Part shown: one piece after another, positions 25,680 through 34,526 of the stretch
Layout of the letters: each line of letters opens with the position of its first letter
Numbering within the stretch: position 1 is the stretch's first letter
Source: Planctomycetota bacterium
GTDB lineage: Bacteria > Planctomycetota > Planctomycetia > Pirellulales > Pirellulaceae
Assembly (NCBI GenBank): GCA_018969045.1
Contig: JAGWZB010000003.1
Span: forward strand, 1-48,589
Length of the DNA: 48,589 bases
Reading direction: 5' to 3'
Program-made: the position numbers and the translations under genes
Notes under the pieces: generated by a model
Databases searched by the model: none
Seen by the model: the letters and a program-made list of their open reading frames with translations, nothing else
Told to the model about the DNA's origin: nothing

Positions 25680-26680
25680 ACGTTGACCGAGAGTACCAGA
25701 TCGTTTGGATTGGACTGAAGGATGCGTCGTTCGGTTTTTTCTTGTGCATCTTGGACGGCATACGGGGTACTGACCAGTACTCCGTTGACGTAGGTCGGGC
25801 CTGAGTTGGAGTTGTTAGCGCCCATGGGCTGAATGGTCGAACTGATCATTCTGACTTCGCCGAGTTCTTTACCGGCAGCTTGGGCCAATCGCAGAGCTTG
25901 GCCTTTGGCCTTTTCGAAGCATTTCTTCAATGCAGTTGCTTCTTGGCTTTCAGTCATGACTCCAACGTAGAGGACTTGGGATTCGGTGTTGGAAGCAGGC
26001 ATCGAGGAAGAGACATAAGCGCTAGCTCCCATCAATGGCATGATTTGTTCGAGTTCTTCTTCGGAGAGTTGAACACGAAGTTTTGCGCCTCGGAACTCTT
26101 TGGATTGAGCGAGTCGTCTGAGTTTGGCTCCGAACTCAATACTGCCATCGAGGGTTTCTTCGGTGATCGGCCACTGGGCTACGAGCCGATTGGTCGCCGC
26201 GTGGATGAACGGCAAGGGCTCGGCATCGCCGTCGAGTTCTTCCTCTTCTTGGAGCAACATTTCCCTCAGGCGGCCTCGCATCTGCGGATTATTGACCTGC
26301 ATTTGGGCAGCTTGACGGCGCATCCACTGGCGAGCTGAATCGGGGTTGTCGACGAAGGGGACGGTATTGGTCAGGGTCGGCATGGTCCAGCGGTATTGGC
26401 CATCGGTGCGACCGAGCTGCTCGAGAAGTTTTTCAACGGTCTTGCGATGCTCACGAATTGCGGCGATCGCCTCTTCGGCCTCGCGTCCTTCGACGCGAAA
26501 AGGGTATCGCAGTTGGATTGCAACGGGCTGTAGGGTCACCGCTTCCTGAGCCGAGACGCTCAGCAACGGAGCAGAAGAACTGGCGTTAGGCAACGTGCTG
26601 GCGCTCTGCGCCAAGCACATCGATGTTCCCAGGATCCCTGATAAGGCGGTTAGAAAACCAGTCAACCGAATACGAAACAA
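25655..26680 (-). CDS. Secreted SIMPL (DUF541) domain protein
   Basis: The C-terminal third has the SIMPL pattern: ATALKKCFEKAKGQALRLAQAAGKELGEVRMISST, then a final beta strand NDLVLSVNVQVGFEIR. SIMPL proteins occur in the periplasm, and some are linked to oxidative stress or outer-membrane integrity. The N-terminal signal peptide (IRLTGFLTALSGILGTSMCLAQ) fits a TTG start at 26680 with AGAGGG upstream; the track's start at 26791 adds 37 residues of non-signal sequence. The middle, with an acidic run EEEELDGD, is variable. It is the third gene after dusB and fabI, with a 129-bp gap. Confidence 0.75.
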   Translation of the reverse strand: MFRIRLTGFLTALSGILGTSMCLAQSASTLPNASSSAPLLSVSAQEAVTLQPVAIQLRYPFRVEGREAEEAIAAIREHRKTVEKLLEQLGRTDGQYRWTMPTLTNTVPFVDNPDSARQWMRRQAAQMQVNNPQMRGRLREMLLQEEEELDGDAEPLPFIHAATNRLVAQWPITEETLDGSIEFGAKLRRLAQSKEFRGAKLRVQLSEEELEQIMPLMGASAYVSSSMPASNTESQVLYVGVMTESQEATALKKCFEKAKGQALRLAQAAGKELGEVRMISSTIQPMGANNSNSGPTYVNGVLVSTPYAVQDAQEKTERRILQSNPNDLVLSVNVQVGFEIR

Positions 26681-26809
26681 GATGGCACCCTCTCGTCTAG
26701 GCAGGAGTTCCAAACAGGAGTGTTCAAAAGCGACGCTCTTATGATACTCTCCTGCGGACTTGATGGGCTGAGCAAAGTCCGGAAAACCCAACCAAACCGG
26801 GAAATGCCG

Positions 26810-27631
26810 TTACTTGCGGAACTGCTCCAGGAGTCTGCCTGGACTGCCCATGATGTTGTATCCAGAGTCCACGTGCAGGATCTCGCCGGTGATACCATTG
26901 CTGTAGGAGCTCAGCAAATACGCACCTGAGCGACCGACTTCCTCGTGGGTCACGCATCGACCAAGTGGTGCGACGTAATCGTAATACTCTTGCATTTCGC
27001 CAACGCCTGCGGCGACTCCTGCGAGGGTTTTGAGCGGTCCGGCGCTTACGCCATTGACTCGGATACCCTTGGGACCAAGGTCGTAGGCCAAGTAGCGTAC
27101 GGTTGCATCCAAAGCGGCTTTGCAAATCCCCATGACGTTGTAACCGGGTACGCACTTTTCGCCGCCAAAGTAAGTCATGGTCAAGACCGATGAATCGGGT
27201 TTGAGCATCCCTTGGGCTGCATTGGTCACGGCAATCAAACTGTAGACGCTCACATCCATCGCCAATTTGAAACCGGCTCTGCTGGTCTGGACGGTATCTC
27301 GGGACAGGTCATCTCGATCGGCAAAGGCGATCGAGTGGAGCAAGAAGTCGATTTGTCCTAGGTCCTTGGCGGCGGCTTCCATGAAATCCTTGACCTGAAC
27401 GTCGTCTTGAACATCCAGGGGTCTTAGGAAGGCGGTTTGGGCTGGGTAATGCTCGACGCACTTGCTGACTCGCAAGTGATTCTTCTTTTTATCGTCGTCG
27501 GGTTTATCGGGCAGGTGCGAAAAACCACAGATGCCTCCTTGGTCCATGATTTCTTTGGCGATTGCCCAAGCGATCGAGCGATCGTTGGCCACGCCGAGAA
27601 TCAATCCTTTTTTTCCTTCAAATAACTTCAT
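26810..27631 (-). CDS. fabI: Enoyl-[acyl-carrier-protein] reductase (NADH), FabI
   Basis: Catalyses the last reduction of each fatty-acid elongation cycle. The divergent SDR features of FabI are present: GLILGVANDRSIAWAIAK nucleotide site, LLHSIAFADRDDL substrate loop, and the catalytic Tyr-X6-Lys in YNVMGICKAAL, followed by IRVNGVSAGPLKTLA and the C-terminal GEILHVDSGYNIMG. Starting at the ATG at 27631 (AAAGG ten bases upstream) gives 273 aa, the normal size; the track's start at 27667 adds 12 residues. It follows the dusB-like gene by 39 bp and is probably cotranscribed. Confidence 0.94.
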   Translation of the reverse strand: MKLFEGKKGLILGVANDRSIAWAIAKEIMDQGGICGFSHLPDKPDDDKKKNHLRVSKCVEHYPAQTAFLRPLDVQDDVQVKDFMEAAAKDLGQIDFLLHSIAFADRDDLSRDTVQTSRAGFKLAMDVSVYSLIAVTNAAQGMLKPDSSVLTMTYFGGEKCVPGYNVMGICKAALDATVRYLAYDLGPKGIRVNGVSAGPLKTLAGVAAGVGEMQEYYDYVAPLGRCVTHEEVGRSGAYLLSSYSNGITGEILHVDSGYNIMGSPGRLLEQFRK

Positions 27632-27670
27632 GGGTCGATTACCTTTCGTTGAGAAATCACAGAACAAGGA

Positions 27671-28753
27671 TCATGGGACGTTGCAGACGCTCGTATGAGC
27701 GTCGATGTCTGATTGCTTCGGAAAATAGTCTTCGACAACTCGATAGAACTGCTCTTGGCTTTCGACCTTGGAGATGTGGGCTCGGAAGTGCCTTGCTCCG
27801 GGTTTGTTTTGGGCATAGCAACAAGCGAATTTTCGCATGAGCATGGTACCTCGATGCACGCCGAATCTTTCGACAACCAGATCGTAATGGTGGAGCATGA
27901 TTTTGCGTTGCTCATCGATCGAGGGGTCTGGCGGGATTGGACGCCCTTCGAGAGCCGCAGCCGATTGGGCAAACAACCATGGCTTACCTAGGCTTGCTCT
28001 GGCGATCATGACCCCATCGACGTTGTAGTTTTGATAAGCGAAACGGACTTGCTGGGGTGTTTCCAAGTCGCCGTTTCCGATGATGGGCATGCGATCCAAG
28101 TGCTGTTTGATCTGGGAGATGCGTTCCCAATCGGCTGAGCCTTTGAAGAAGTCTTCGGCGGTCCGTCCGTGGACGGTCAAGGCCGCCGCGCCGGCCCGCT
28201 CGACGGTCTTTGCTACTTCGATGTAGTTCATTGAGTCTCGGCTGCAGCCGAGTCTCATCTTTGCGGTCACGGGCGTAGGCCAGCAAGCCTCGACCAGGCG
28301 TGAGATGATGGCATACATTCGGTCGGGGTCTCGCAGCAGATAGGATCCGCTGTGGGCTTTTTCGGTGACTTGTTTGACCGGGCAGCCAAAATTGATGTCG
28401 ACGACACTGACTCGATATTCCTCGACGAGTCTGCGACCAACTTTGGCCATCGTATCTGGGTCGTTGTCCCAGATTTGGACTGCCAAGGGACGGGGCTCTT
28501 GCTCGATACCCCAAAGGCGATCGGGGTGTTCGCAATCGTGTTCATCGAGCCAAACAAAGCCACGGGCGTTGACCATTTCGGTAGCCTGAAGCCCTGCTCC
28601 ACCAAATTCGCGGACGATCTGACGGAAGGCATAATTGGTATAGCCGGCCATGGGGGCCTGGAAAATCGGTGGATAAACCTCCATCGAACCGATCTTGACC
28701 GGTTTCGGGGTCCGAGAAGTGGTTGTTTCAGGTGAGCCTTGTTCGAATTCCAT
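27671..28753 (-). CDS. dusB: tRNA-dihydrouridine synthase, DusB-like
   Basis: FMN enzyme that reduces uridine to dihydrouridine in tRNA. Visible motifs: PIFQAPMAGYTNYAFRQ at the FMN site, DINFGCPVKQVTEKAHSGSYLL containing the catalytic Cys, VTAKMRLG, LTVHGRTAEDFFKG, and IIGNGDLETPQQ then DGVMIARASLGKPWLF phosphate-binding strands. About 360 aa from the ATG at 28753. The subgroup (DusB) is judged by these motifs only. It is the first gene of the dusB-fabI-SIMPL run and is divergent from the DUF4416 gene. Confidence 0.9.
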   Translation of the reverse strand: MEFEQGSPETTTSRTPKPVKIGSMEVYPPIFQAPMAGYTNYAFRQIVREFGGAGLQATEMVNARGFVWLDEHDCEHPDRLWGIEQEPRPLAVQIWDNDPDTMAKVGRRLVEEYRVSVVDINFGCPVKQVTEKAHSGSYLLRDPDRMYAIISRLVEACWPTPVTAKMRLGCSRDSMNYIEVAKTVERAGAAALTVHGRTAEDFFKGSADWERISQIKQHLDRMPIIGNGDLETPQQVRFAYQNYNVDGVMIARASLGKPWLFAQSAAALEGRPIPPDPSIDEQRKIMLHHYDLVVERFGVHRGTMLMRKFACCYAQNKPGARHFRAHISKVESQEQFYRVVEDYFPKQSDIDAHTSVCNVP

Positions 28754-28813
28754 GCGTAATACTGTACCTATTCCCACTGATCTCGCCGAGCCCAACCCAG
28801 ACAGGATTCCCCG

Positions 28814-29428
28814 ATGGGGATCATCAAAAAACCACCTCCAAGTGTTCGATTTGCTGCGGTTTTTTCCTGTGAAGACCGTTTTCTCAGGCTAGCTTGGGAT
28901 CGCCTGGAATCGCGTTGGGGAAAAATCGCTACGCTCGGACCGATGCTGGATTTTATCGAGTCCCCTTATTACACAAGGACCATGTTGGTGCTCCCTGGAA
29001 TCAGCGGACAAGCGATGCTGAAAAAACAGATGGCCTTGTTTGCCGACCCTTACGATCCGTCCGAGCTGGCCTGTGACAAGCTTGCGTCGAACCGATTCGA
29101 AGAAGCTTGGACGACGGAAATCCTGGGGAGCACGTCCGAAAGTCGGCTTATCAACATCGACCCCGGATACATGACAATGACTAAATTGGTTCTGGCCTCA
29201 ACCAAGAATCGCGAGCATCGGATCTATCTTCGAGATGGTATCTACGCGGAAGTGACCTTGGCGTTTCGAGATCAACTATGGGCGGCAATGCCATGGACGT
29301 ATGCCGATTACCAACGGCCCGATGTGCATGAGTTTCTCTCGATCGCACGGCGAGGATTTGTTGCGTCGGTGTCTAAGGCCAATCGCCAAATCAAACCTCC
29401 ATCAAGCGGATCGGAAACACGACCGTGA
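28814..29428 (+). CDS. DUF4416 family protein
   Basis: A 204-aa cytosolic protein matching the DUF4416 layout: PSVRFAAVFSCEDRFL near the start, a YYTRTMLVLPGISG segment, then the conserved RLINIDPGYMTMTKLVLASTKNREHRIYL and GIYAEVTLAF blocks. Function is unknown in the family. Its stop overlaps the GTG start of the glycosyltransferase gene (GTGA junction at 29425-29428), so translation is probably coupled. Confidence 0.88.
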   Translation: MGIIKKPPPSVRFAAVFSCEDRFLRLAWDRLESRWGKIATLGPMLDFIESPYYTRTMLVLPGISGQAMLKKQMALFADPYDPSELACDKLASNRFEEAWTTEILGSTSESRLINIDPGYMTMTKLVLASTKNREHRIYLRDGIYAEVTLAFRDQLWAAMPWTYADYQRPDVHEFLSIARRGFVASVSKANRQIKPPSSGSETRP

Positions 29429-30570
29429 ACCAAAGCGAATTGATGCTAGGACTGTGCCTTGTCGCGGTCGTTCTGATCCCTTTGGTGGTTGCCCTTTGGG
29501 TCGTCGGTTGGGTCAAGCGAAATGCAGCACGTTTGGGACTGATCGATCTTCCCAACGAGCGCAAGGTGCACACGATACCGATCCCTCGAGGCGGGGGGCT
29601 TGGCGTATGGCTAGGTGTTGTGAGTGTGTTTGCAGTCGGAACGTTGGCTGTGGCGTTGATCGGCAAATGGCCGGGACTTTTACCTGCATGGCTGATTCCA
29701 CAGAGTTTGCAAGAGTTGGCCTCAGGGATGTGGTCCAAACTCGGTCCGATTTGGATGTTGCTTGCCGGAGGCTCGGTCGTTGCCGTTCTAGGTCTCTTGG
29801 ACGATCGCTTTGGTCTGGATTGGCGTGTTCGAATCGCGGTCGAATTTGCAGTGGCTAGCTGGGTTGTTTACGGGCTGAATCTTCAACTGACGGCCTACAT
29901 CGATTTGCCATGGTTGACCCCGATTTTGAGCATCTTTTGGATTGTGATGCTGATCAACTCATTCAACATGCTCGACAACATGGACGCCCTGAGCGCGGGC
30001 GTGGCAGCGATCATCGCTGGGATGCTTGCACTGATGCTCCTGAGCACCCCTGAAGCCGGCCAAGGACAACCGCAAGTGTTTGTGGCCTTGATGGTGTTGG
30101 CCCTACTTGGTGGCTTGCTCGGTTTCCTGCGGTACAACTGGCCCCCGGCTTCGATTTTTATGGGGGATTCGGGAAGTTACTTTGTGGGATACTGGATCGC
30201 GGTAACAACTTTGTTATCCACGTATTCTGGGAGTTCTGGGCAGACTCCCCATGCGGTCTTTGCACCGCTATGTTTGTTGGCCATCCCCATTTATGATACT
30301 TTCAGCGTTATCGCGATTCGATTGCGAGAAGGCCGCAGTCCATTCCAGGCCGACAAGAAGCATTTTTCCCATCGACTTGTCGATTTGGGAATGACCAAAA
30401 AACAAGCGGTAGGGACGATCTATCTTGCCACTTTGACCTGCTCTTTAGGATCGCTCCTGTTGCCCAGGACGGATTGGATCGGTGCGGGCTTGGTGCTACT
30501 GATCGTCCTTGCGATGCTGGCCTTGATCGCTCTACTAGAGAGTTTGACGGGCAAGAAATCCAATCCTTGA
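29425..30570 (+). CDS. Glycosyl-1-phosphate transferase, WecA/TagO/MraY superfamily (GT4)
   Basis: A polytopic inner-membrane enzyme that transfers a sugar-1-phosphate (often GlcNAc-1-P) to undecaprenyl phosphate and starts surface glycan synthesis. Key motifs: LIDLPNERKVHTIPIPRGGGLGVW, LLDDRFGLDWRVRI, NSFNMLDNMDALSAGVA (catalytic Asp region), and FMGDSGSYFVGYWIA, with the cytosolic HFSHRLVDLGM loop typical of WecA-like members. About ten hydrophobic helices. It uses a GTG start overlapping the DUF4416 stop and is followed 26 bp later by an O-antigen-ligase-like gene, which fits a polysaccharide module. Confidence 0.9.
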   Translation: MNQSELMLGLCLVAVVLIPLVVALWVVGWVKRNAARLGLIDLPNERKVHTIPIPRGGGLGVWLGVVSVFAVGTLAVALIGKWPGLLPAWLIPQSLQELASGMWSKLGPIWMLLAGGSVVAVLGLLDDRFGLDWRVRIAVEFAVASWVVYGLNLQLTAYIDLPWLTPILSIFWIVMLINSFNMLDNMDALSAGVAAIIAGMLALMLLSTPEAGQGQPQVFVALMVLALLGGLLGFLRYNWPPASIFMGDSGSYFVGYWIAVTTLLSTYSGSSGQTPHAVFAPLCLLAIPIYDTFSVIAIRLREGRSPFQADKKHFSHRLVDLGMTKKQAVGTIYLATLTCSLGSLLLPRTDWIGAGLVLLIVLAMLALIALLESLTGKKSNP

Positions 30571-30596
30571 AACCTTCCCTCATCGGTATTTAAATC

Positions 30597-33245
30597 ATGT
30601 CATCTGCTTCCATCGCCTCAGACCAGTATTCTCCGAGCCCGACATCGATCGAAACCCCTGAGCCTCGGACTTCATGGAGCTATGCCACCGAGAGTGTCGC
30701 TTGGTGCTTGCTAGCCTTGGTGCTGGTCCTATCGCTTTGGAGGCCTAGCGACACTGCGGTATCCATCGGTTTTGGGGATTCGATTTGGCACATAGGATTG
30801 TCGCTGCTGGGTTTTTTATCCGCTGCCCTGTTTTCCAGCACGCTCAACGATGGAAAATCCTCTCAGCTGGTTCCGTCCAATCGACTCTCGCTCCTTTGGC
30901 TACTATTGGCCTTAGTTGTGCTCTGGCATGCGATGGTCACTGGTTACTGTGTCGGTCGAACAAACCTTAGAAATTCAATCTACGGCTTTTGGCAATCGAC
31001 CTCGATGTGGTTGCTCTTGCCGACGATCGCTTGGCTGGTCCGCTGGCCTTCCTCGGCCGCGAGGTTGCTCAAGCTATGGTGGGTCCTAGCGGTCTTTGTG
31101 CTGGCTTGGGGATTTTGGGAATACGGGGTAATCCAGCCGATGCAACGCTCAGCGTTTGCCAAAGACCGGATCGGTTTTCTTCAGCAGAACAAGATCGATC
31201 CAGAGTCATCGGCTGCGGTTCTGATCGTCAACCGCCTCGAGAGCACCGAAGTGCTCAGTGTTTTTGCGCTTGCGAATTCTTACGCTGCGTTCTTGGTAGC
31301 TCTGTGGCCAATTTTGCTAGGGTGGATGATTCAAGTATTGCGAACTCCTCGAGAGATTGGGGAGTATGGTTCGCAAACGTCTCAAACCAAACCCGACCGC
31401 TTGCTACGGATCGTTCCTGTGGTCTTGGTGCTGCTGACGGGACTTGCTCTGCTGCTGACCAAAAGTCGGACGGCTTGGGTTGCTGCTGGGGTCTCGACCG
31501 TTCTTGCCTTTGCGATGGATCCTGCTTTGCGGGCCGAATTGGGGCGTTGGTTGAAAAACAATCCTCTGCTGATCGCAGGAATCTTGATAGGAGTGCTTGC
31601 GATCTTTGGTGGTGTCTACGCATTGGATCCATTGATTTTTCAGGAAGCGGGCAAGTCGCTCTCATACCGAATGGATTACTGGAAAGGAGCCTTGGAACTG
31701 ATCGGACAGCAACCCATGTATGGTTTTGGTTCTCTGAACTTTCAGCCGACGTACTTGCAAGTCAAGAAACTTACTGCATCGGAATCGCCAGCCGATCCGC
31801 ACAATTTCATCTTGGAGTTGGCGCACAGCGGTGGCTGGGGACTTCTGGGCCTGACCATGCTCCTGCTGGCGATGCTGGCTTTTCGTGGGCTAGGCTCAAG
31901 ACTATTTGCAAGCCAATCGCCCCTAAGCCCCTTTGCGATCGCTGGAACTGATGCAAAAGAACCATGGGTCATGCCGTTTCGCTTCACCGTGATTCTCTGT
32001 GCGCTTGCAGTGTTTATGGTTGCTTTCTTTCGGGTCGGAGATCAGGAACTCATCGGAACTGCAGTTGCAATCGCTTTGGCTTTCGGATTGGCCTATTGGC
32101 TCAGCAAAGAGCAGCCGTCAGCTTCGGTGCAATCGTTTGTTCTTGGTCATCCGGTCTTGTTCCTGGTTTCCTTTCTAGGGGTGATGGTCCACTTCTTGGC
32201 ATCCGGGGGTTGGATGTTTCCTGGAACCATGATCGCTCCGATGCTTGCCATGGGGCTGTGGATCGCATCGAGCCGATGGACCCAAGCACCCCAAGCTCCG
32301 GCCAAGTCCAGTCGATTGGCCAAATGGCAAGCGCCATTGGCGGCGAGTGTGCTCTTGGCGCTTTGGGGCCTGACGATGGCTTGGCCTCACTACCAATCGC
32401 AGCGGATCATGCAAACGTTTGCAAGGGATGCTCAAGGCAGATTGCTGATCGACTCGCAGATCGCAGACAAGACGTTTCCAACGAGCGATCAGTACGCTTC
32501 GTGGATTGCCTCGGTGCCTCACGATCCTGAGCTGGCTCGATGGGGACTGGACCTGAGCGCCACGGTGCTTGACTCGAAACTTCCGACTCCTGAGAAGATC
32601 AGTTGGCTCCATCAGTTTCAAGAGGCCTGCAAGCTGCTGATCGAGAGGGATCCAAAGCATTCGGTGGCTTATGCCGAAGCGGCCAGTCAGTCGCTTCGAG
32701 CATCGATCGCTCAGATGCTCGATCCTTCCCTGAACGATGAACTTGCTTTTCGTCGCCAGGGTGGCGGACCGCCGCTGCGAGCCTCCGGGACCGGGGGTGG
32801 TCGCCCTCGCGGTGGCGGCGGAGGTGGTGGCGGTGGAGGTGGAGGTGGAGGACCGGCCCGCAGCATCGCAACGTTGCTGCTGCAGGATTCGCTCAAGTAC
32901 TACCAGGAGTCTACTAAGTTTGCTCCGGCAAGCGCTGAGCTTCATCTTCAAACGGCAGTCGTTGCGGCCATGCAAGGCAACTGGAAAGTCTGTCAAGGGA
33001 TGCTCGAGCAAGCCGAAGAAATCGACCGCCAAACCCCGCATCGGGACCGCAAGATCGAGTCGGCAAAGATCTGGATCCCCAGGGAAATGGTCAAATCGAT
33101 CCAAGAGCGGGCGACCGCTGGCAAGAAGATCCCCGAGGAAGGCAACCCGGAATGGGACAAACTCAAGATTTTGATCGATCGGAGCGATTCGGTCCCGGGT
33201 GAACCAGTCCGCCAAACCTTGCGTAGCTTTTTCAAAGAATCTTGA
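30597..33245 (+). CDS. O-antigen ligase-like membrane protein with TPR-like tail
   Basis: An 882-aa protein with more than ten hydrophobic helices in residues 1-620 and the Wzy/WaaL-type large loop, ending in QPMYGFGSLNFQPTYLQVK and PADPHNFILELAHSGGWGLLGL, where the conserved H-N pattern of O-antigen ligases is clear. It would join or polymerise glycans at the outer face of the inner membrane. The C-terminal ~260 residues are soluble and helical with TPR-like pairs (APASAELHLQTAVVAAMQGNWKVCQGMLEQAEEI), interrupted by a low-complexity segment including 14 consecutive glycines (residues 739-752). It is adjacent to the WecA-like gene. The exact reaction (ligase, polymerase or protein O-glycosyltransferase) is undecided. 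Confidence 0.82.
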   Translation: MSSASIASDQYSPSPTSIETPEPRTSWSYATESVAWCLLALVLVLSLWRPSDTAVSIGFGDSIWHIGLSLLGFLSAALFSSTLNDGKSSQLVPSNRLSLLWLLLALVVLWHAMVTGYCVGRTNLRNSIYGFWQSTSMWLLLPTIAWLVRWPSSAARLLKLWWVLAVFVLAWGFWEYGVIQPMQRSAFAKDRIGFLQQNKIDPESSAAVLIVNRLESTEVLSVFALANSYAAFLVALWPILLGWMIQVLRTPREIGEYGSQTSQTKPDRLLRIVPVVLVLLTGLALLLTKSRTAWVAAGVSTVLAFAMDPALRAELGRWLKNNPLLIAGILIGVLAIFGGVYALDPLIFQEAGKSLSYRMDYWKGALELIGQQPMYGFGSLNFQPTYLQVKKLTASESPADPHNFILELAHSGGWGLLGLTMLLLAMLAFRGLGSRLFASQSPLSPFAIAGTDAKEPWVMPFRFTVILCALAVFMVAFFRVGDQELIGTAVAIALAFGLAYWLSKEQPSASVQSFVLGHPVLFLVSFLGVMVHFLASGGWMFPGTMIAPMLAMGLWIASSRWTQAPQAPAKSSRLAKWQAPLAASVLLALWGLTMAWPHYQSQRIMQTFARDAQGRLLIDSQIADKTFPTSDQYASWIASVPHDPELARWGLDLSATVLDSKLPTPEKISWLHQFQEACKLLIERDPKHSVAYAEAASQSLRASIAQMLDPSLNDELAFRRQGGGPPLRASGTGGGRPRGGGGGGGGGGGGGGPARSIATLLLQDSLKYYQESTKFAPASAELHLQTAVVAAMQGNWKVCQGMLEQAEEIDRQTPHRDRKIESAKIWIPREMVKSIQERATAGKKIPEEGNPEWDKLKILIDRSDSVPGEPVRQTLRSFFKES
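32811..32852 (+). repeat. GGN-codon tract encoding 14 glycines
   Basis: A run of 14 GGT/GGC/GGA codons lies in frame inside the O-antigen-ligase-like gene, preceded by a Gly/Arg/Pro-rich stretch. Codons are mixed, so it is an imperfect trinucleotide repeat; length changes of 3 bp would keep the frame. Confidence 0.9.
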
Positions 33246-33276
33246 TTCCACGAACCTACCTAAATTCCGATCCATC

Positions 33277-34497
33277 ATGCGCAGTTTTCTCCTCCTTTTG
33301 TCCTGCATCGGTTTAGGGTTTGGGCTGGCAAAATTCGATCACGATCGGAGGTTTTCCGGTGTCGAAAATCTCATGGGTAGCGATAAAGGTGTCTCGACGC
33401 AGTCGGATTCGGATGCCATCCGCTCGACGGTCGAAAAGCTCGCCGCTCAGAAAAACGGCAAAATCACCGTGGTCAATGGAGCCGAGTTGGACTTTGGCAT
33501 GATGATGAAAGGGACCAAACGGTCTCATAAGTTCATCTTCAAGAATGTCGGACAGGCAGACGCCAAGATTTGGTTCAAGGCGAGCACTTGCAAATGCACC
33601 GTGGGCAAATTTACGGAAGCGACGCTCAAACCCGACGAGGAAACCGAAGTCGAACTTGAATGGAAAGGCGAGAACGCTTCGGATGAATTTTCCCAGACGG
33701 CCACCATCGGTAGCAACTGCCCGAGTCAAGAAGAGATCAAATTGGTGATCCGTGGACGAATCGGTCAGGCATACACCTTCGATCCTCCGTCTTCGAATCT
33801 TGGGGATCTGCTCTCGATGGATGAAAACGAGGTCAAGTTCCGGATCTACTCGTTCCAAGAGTCACCTTTGAATCTCGGCGGAGGACAAGTCAAGGATTCG
33901 GTGCTGTCGAAGAAAATACGCTTTGAAACCAGCGACGAAGTGGTGCTCAAGCCGGGTGAAATCCCTGACATGGCCGACGCCCGTCGCTATGTCGACTGCA
34001 AAGTCAAATTGATGCAAGGACTGCCAGCCGGTCCGATCAATCTGGAATTGCAGATTTCGCGTCGCAACGATACCGCTGGCCCAGAAGAAGAGTTTCTCTT
34101 TTACAATATCCGGGCTCGGATCGTAACTCCCATCCGCGTGATCGCTGGGGACGACTACAACGAGACCCGAAATATTCTGACGATGGGTTCGTCCAAGTCC
34201 TCTCAGGGACTCAAAAAGAGCTTCATGCTGTCGATCCGCACGGAAGACTTTCAAGGGGATCCGAATGTGCGGGTTGGGAAGGTTGTACCTGAGCAGTTGA
34301 AAGCGACGATCGGTACTCCCAAGGTTTCTGCCACCCAGCGCATCTATCCAATCCTACTAGAGATCCCCCCTGGAAGTGATCCAGTCGAATTCGATGGAAC
34401 CTTTAGCAAGGATTTCGGAAAAATCATCATTGAAACAGATATGGAAACATCGCCGACAATTCCGATGTACCTGAAATTCAGAGTGACCGAAGACTGA
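33277..34497 (+). CDS. Secreted DUF1573 protein
   Basis: The start at the ATG at 33277 opens with a signal peptide (SFLLLLSCIGLGFGLA); the track's longer ORF begins inside the preceding gene. The DUF1573 (ASH-like immunoglobulin fold) domain is visible: AELDFGMMMKGTKRSHKFIFKNVGQADAKI, STCKCTVGKF with the paired cysteines, then VELEWKGENASDEFSQTATIGSN. The remaining ~200 residues contain further beta-rich repeats of the same kind. The role is unknown, probably periplasmic or surface structural. It lies between the O-antigen-ligase-like gene (31 bp) and the cytochrome gene (29 bp). Confidence 0.85.
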   Translation: MRSFLLLLSCIGLGFGLAKFDHDRRFSGVENLMGSDKGVSTQSDSDAIRSTVEKLAAQKNGKITVVNGAELDFGMMMKGTKRSHKFIFKNVGQADAKIWFKASTCKCTVGKFTEATLKPDEETEVELEWKGENASDEFSQTATIGSNCPSQEEIKLVIRGRIGQAYTFDPPSSNLGDLLSMDENEVKFRIYSFQESPLNLGGGQVKDSVLSKKIRFETSDEVVLKPGEIPDMADARRYVDCKVKLMQGLPAGPINLELQISRRNDTAGPEEEFLFYNIRARIVTPIRVIAGDDYNETRNILTMGSSKSSQGLKKSFMLSIRTEDFQGDPNVRVGKVVPEQLKATIGTPKVSATQRIYPILLEIPPGSDPVEFDGTFSKDFGKIIIETDMETSPTIPMYLKFRVTED

Positions 34498-34526
34498 TTC
34501 AATGTCTAGCAAAGGCTTTAGGCTTC

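Noticed and set aside
27984-28535. 183-aa ORF in another frame of the dusB-like gene
   Set aside because: Arg/Pro-rich shadow; the dusB frame carries all family motifs.
30989-31951. 320-aa ORF in another frame of the O-antigen-ligase-like gene
   Set aside because: Arg/Ser/Cys-rich composition and no hydrophobic or family pattern, while the overlapping frame has clear membrane helices and ligase motifs.
32175-33308. 377-aa ORF antisense to the O-antigen-ligase-like gene
   Set aside because: It mirrors a strongly supported gene, runs past its end, contains poly-Pro/Thr from the glycine tract region and shows no domain. Treated as a shadow.
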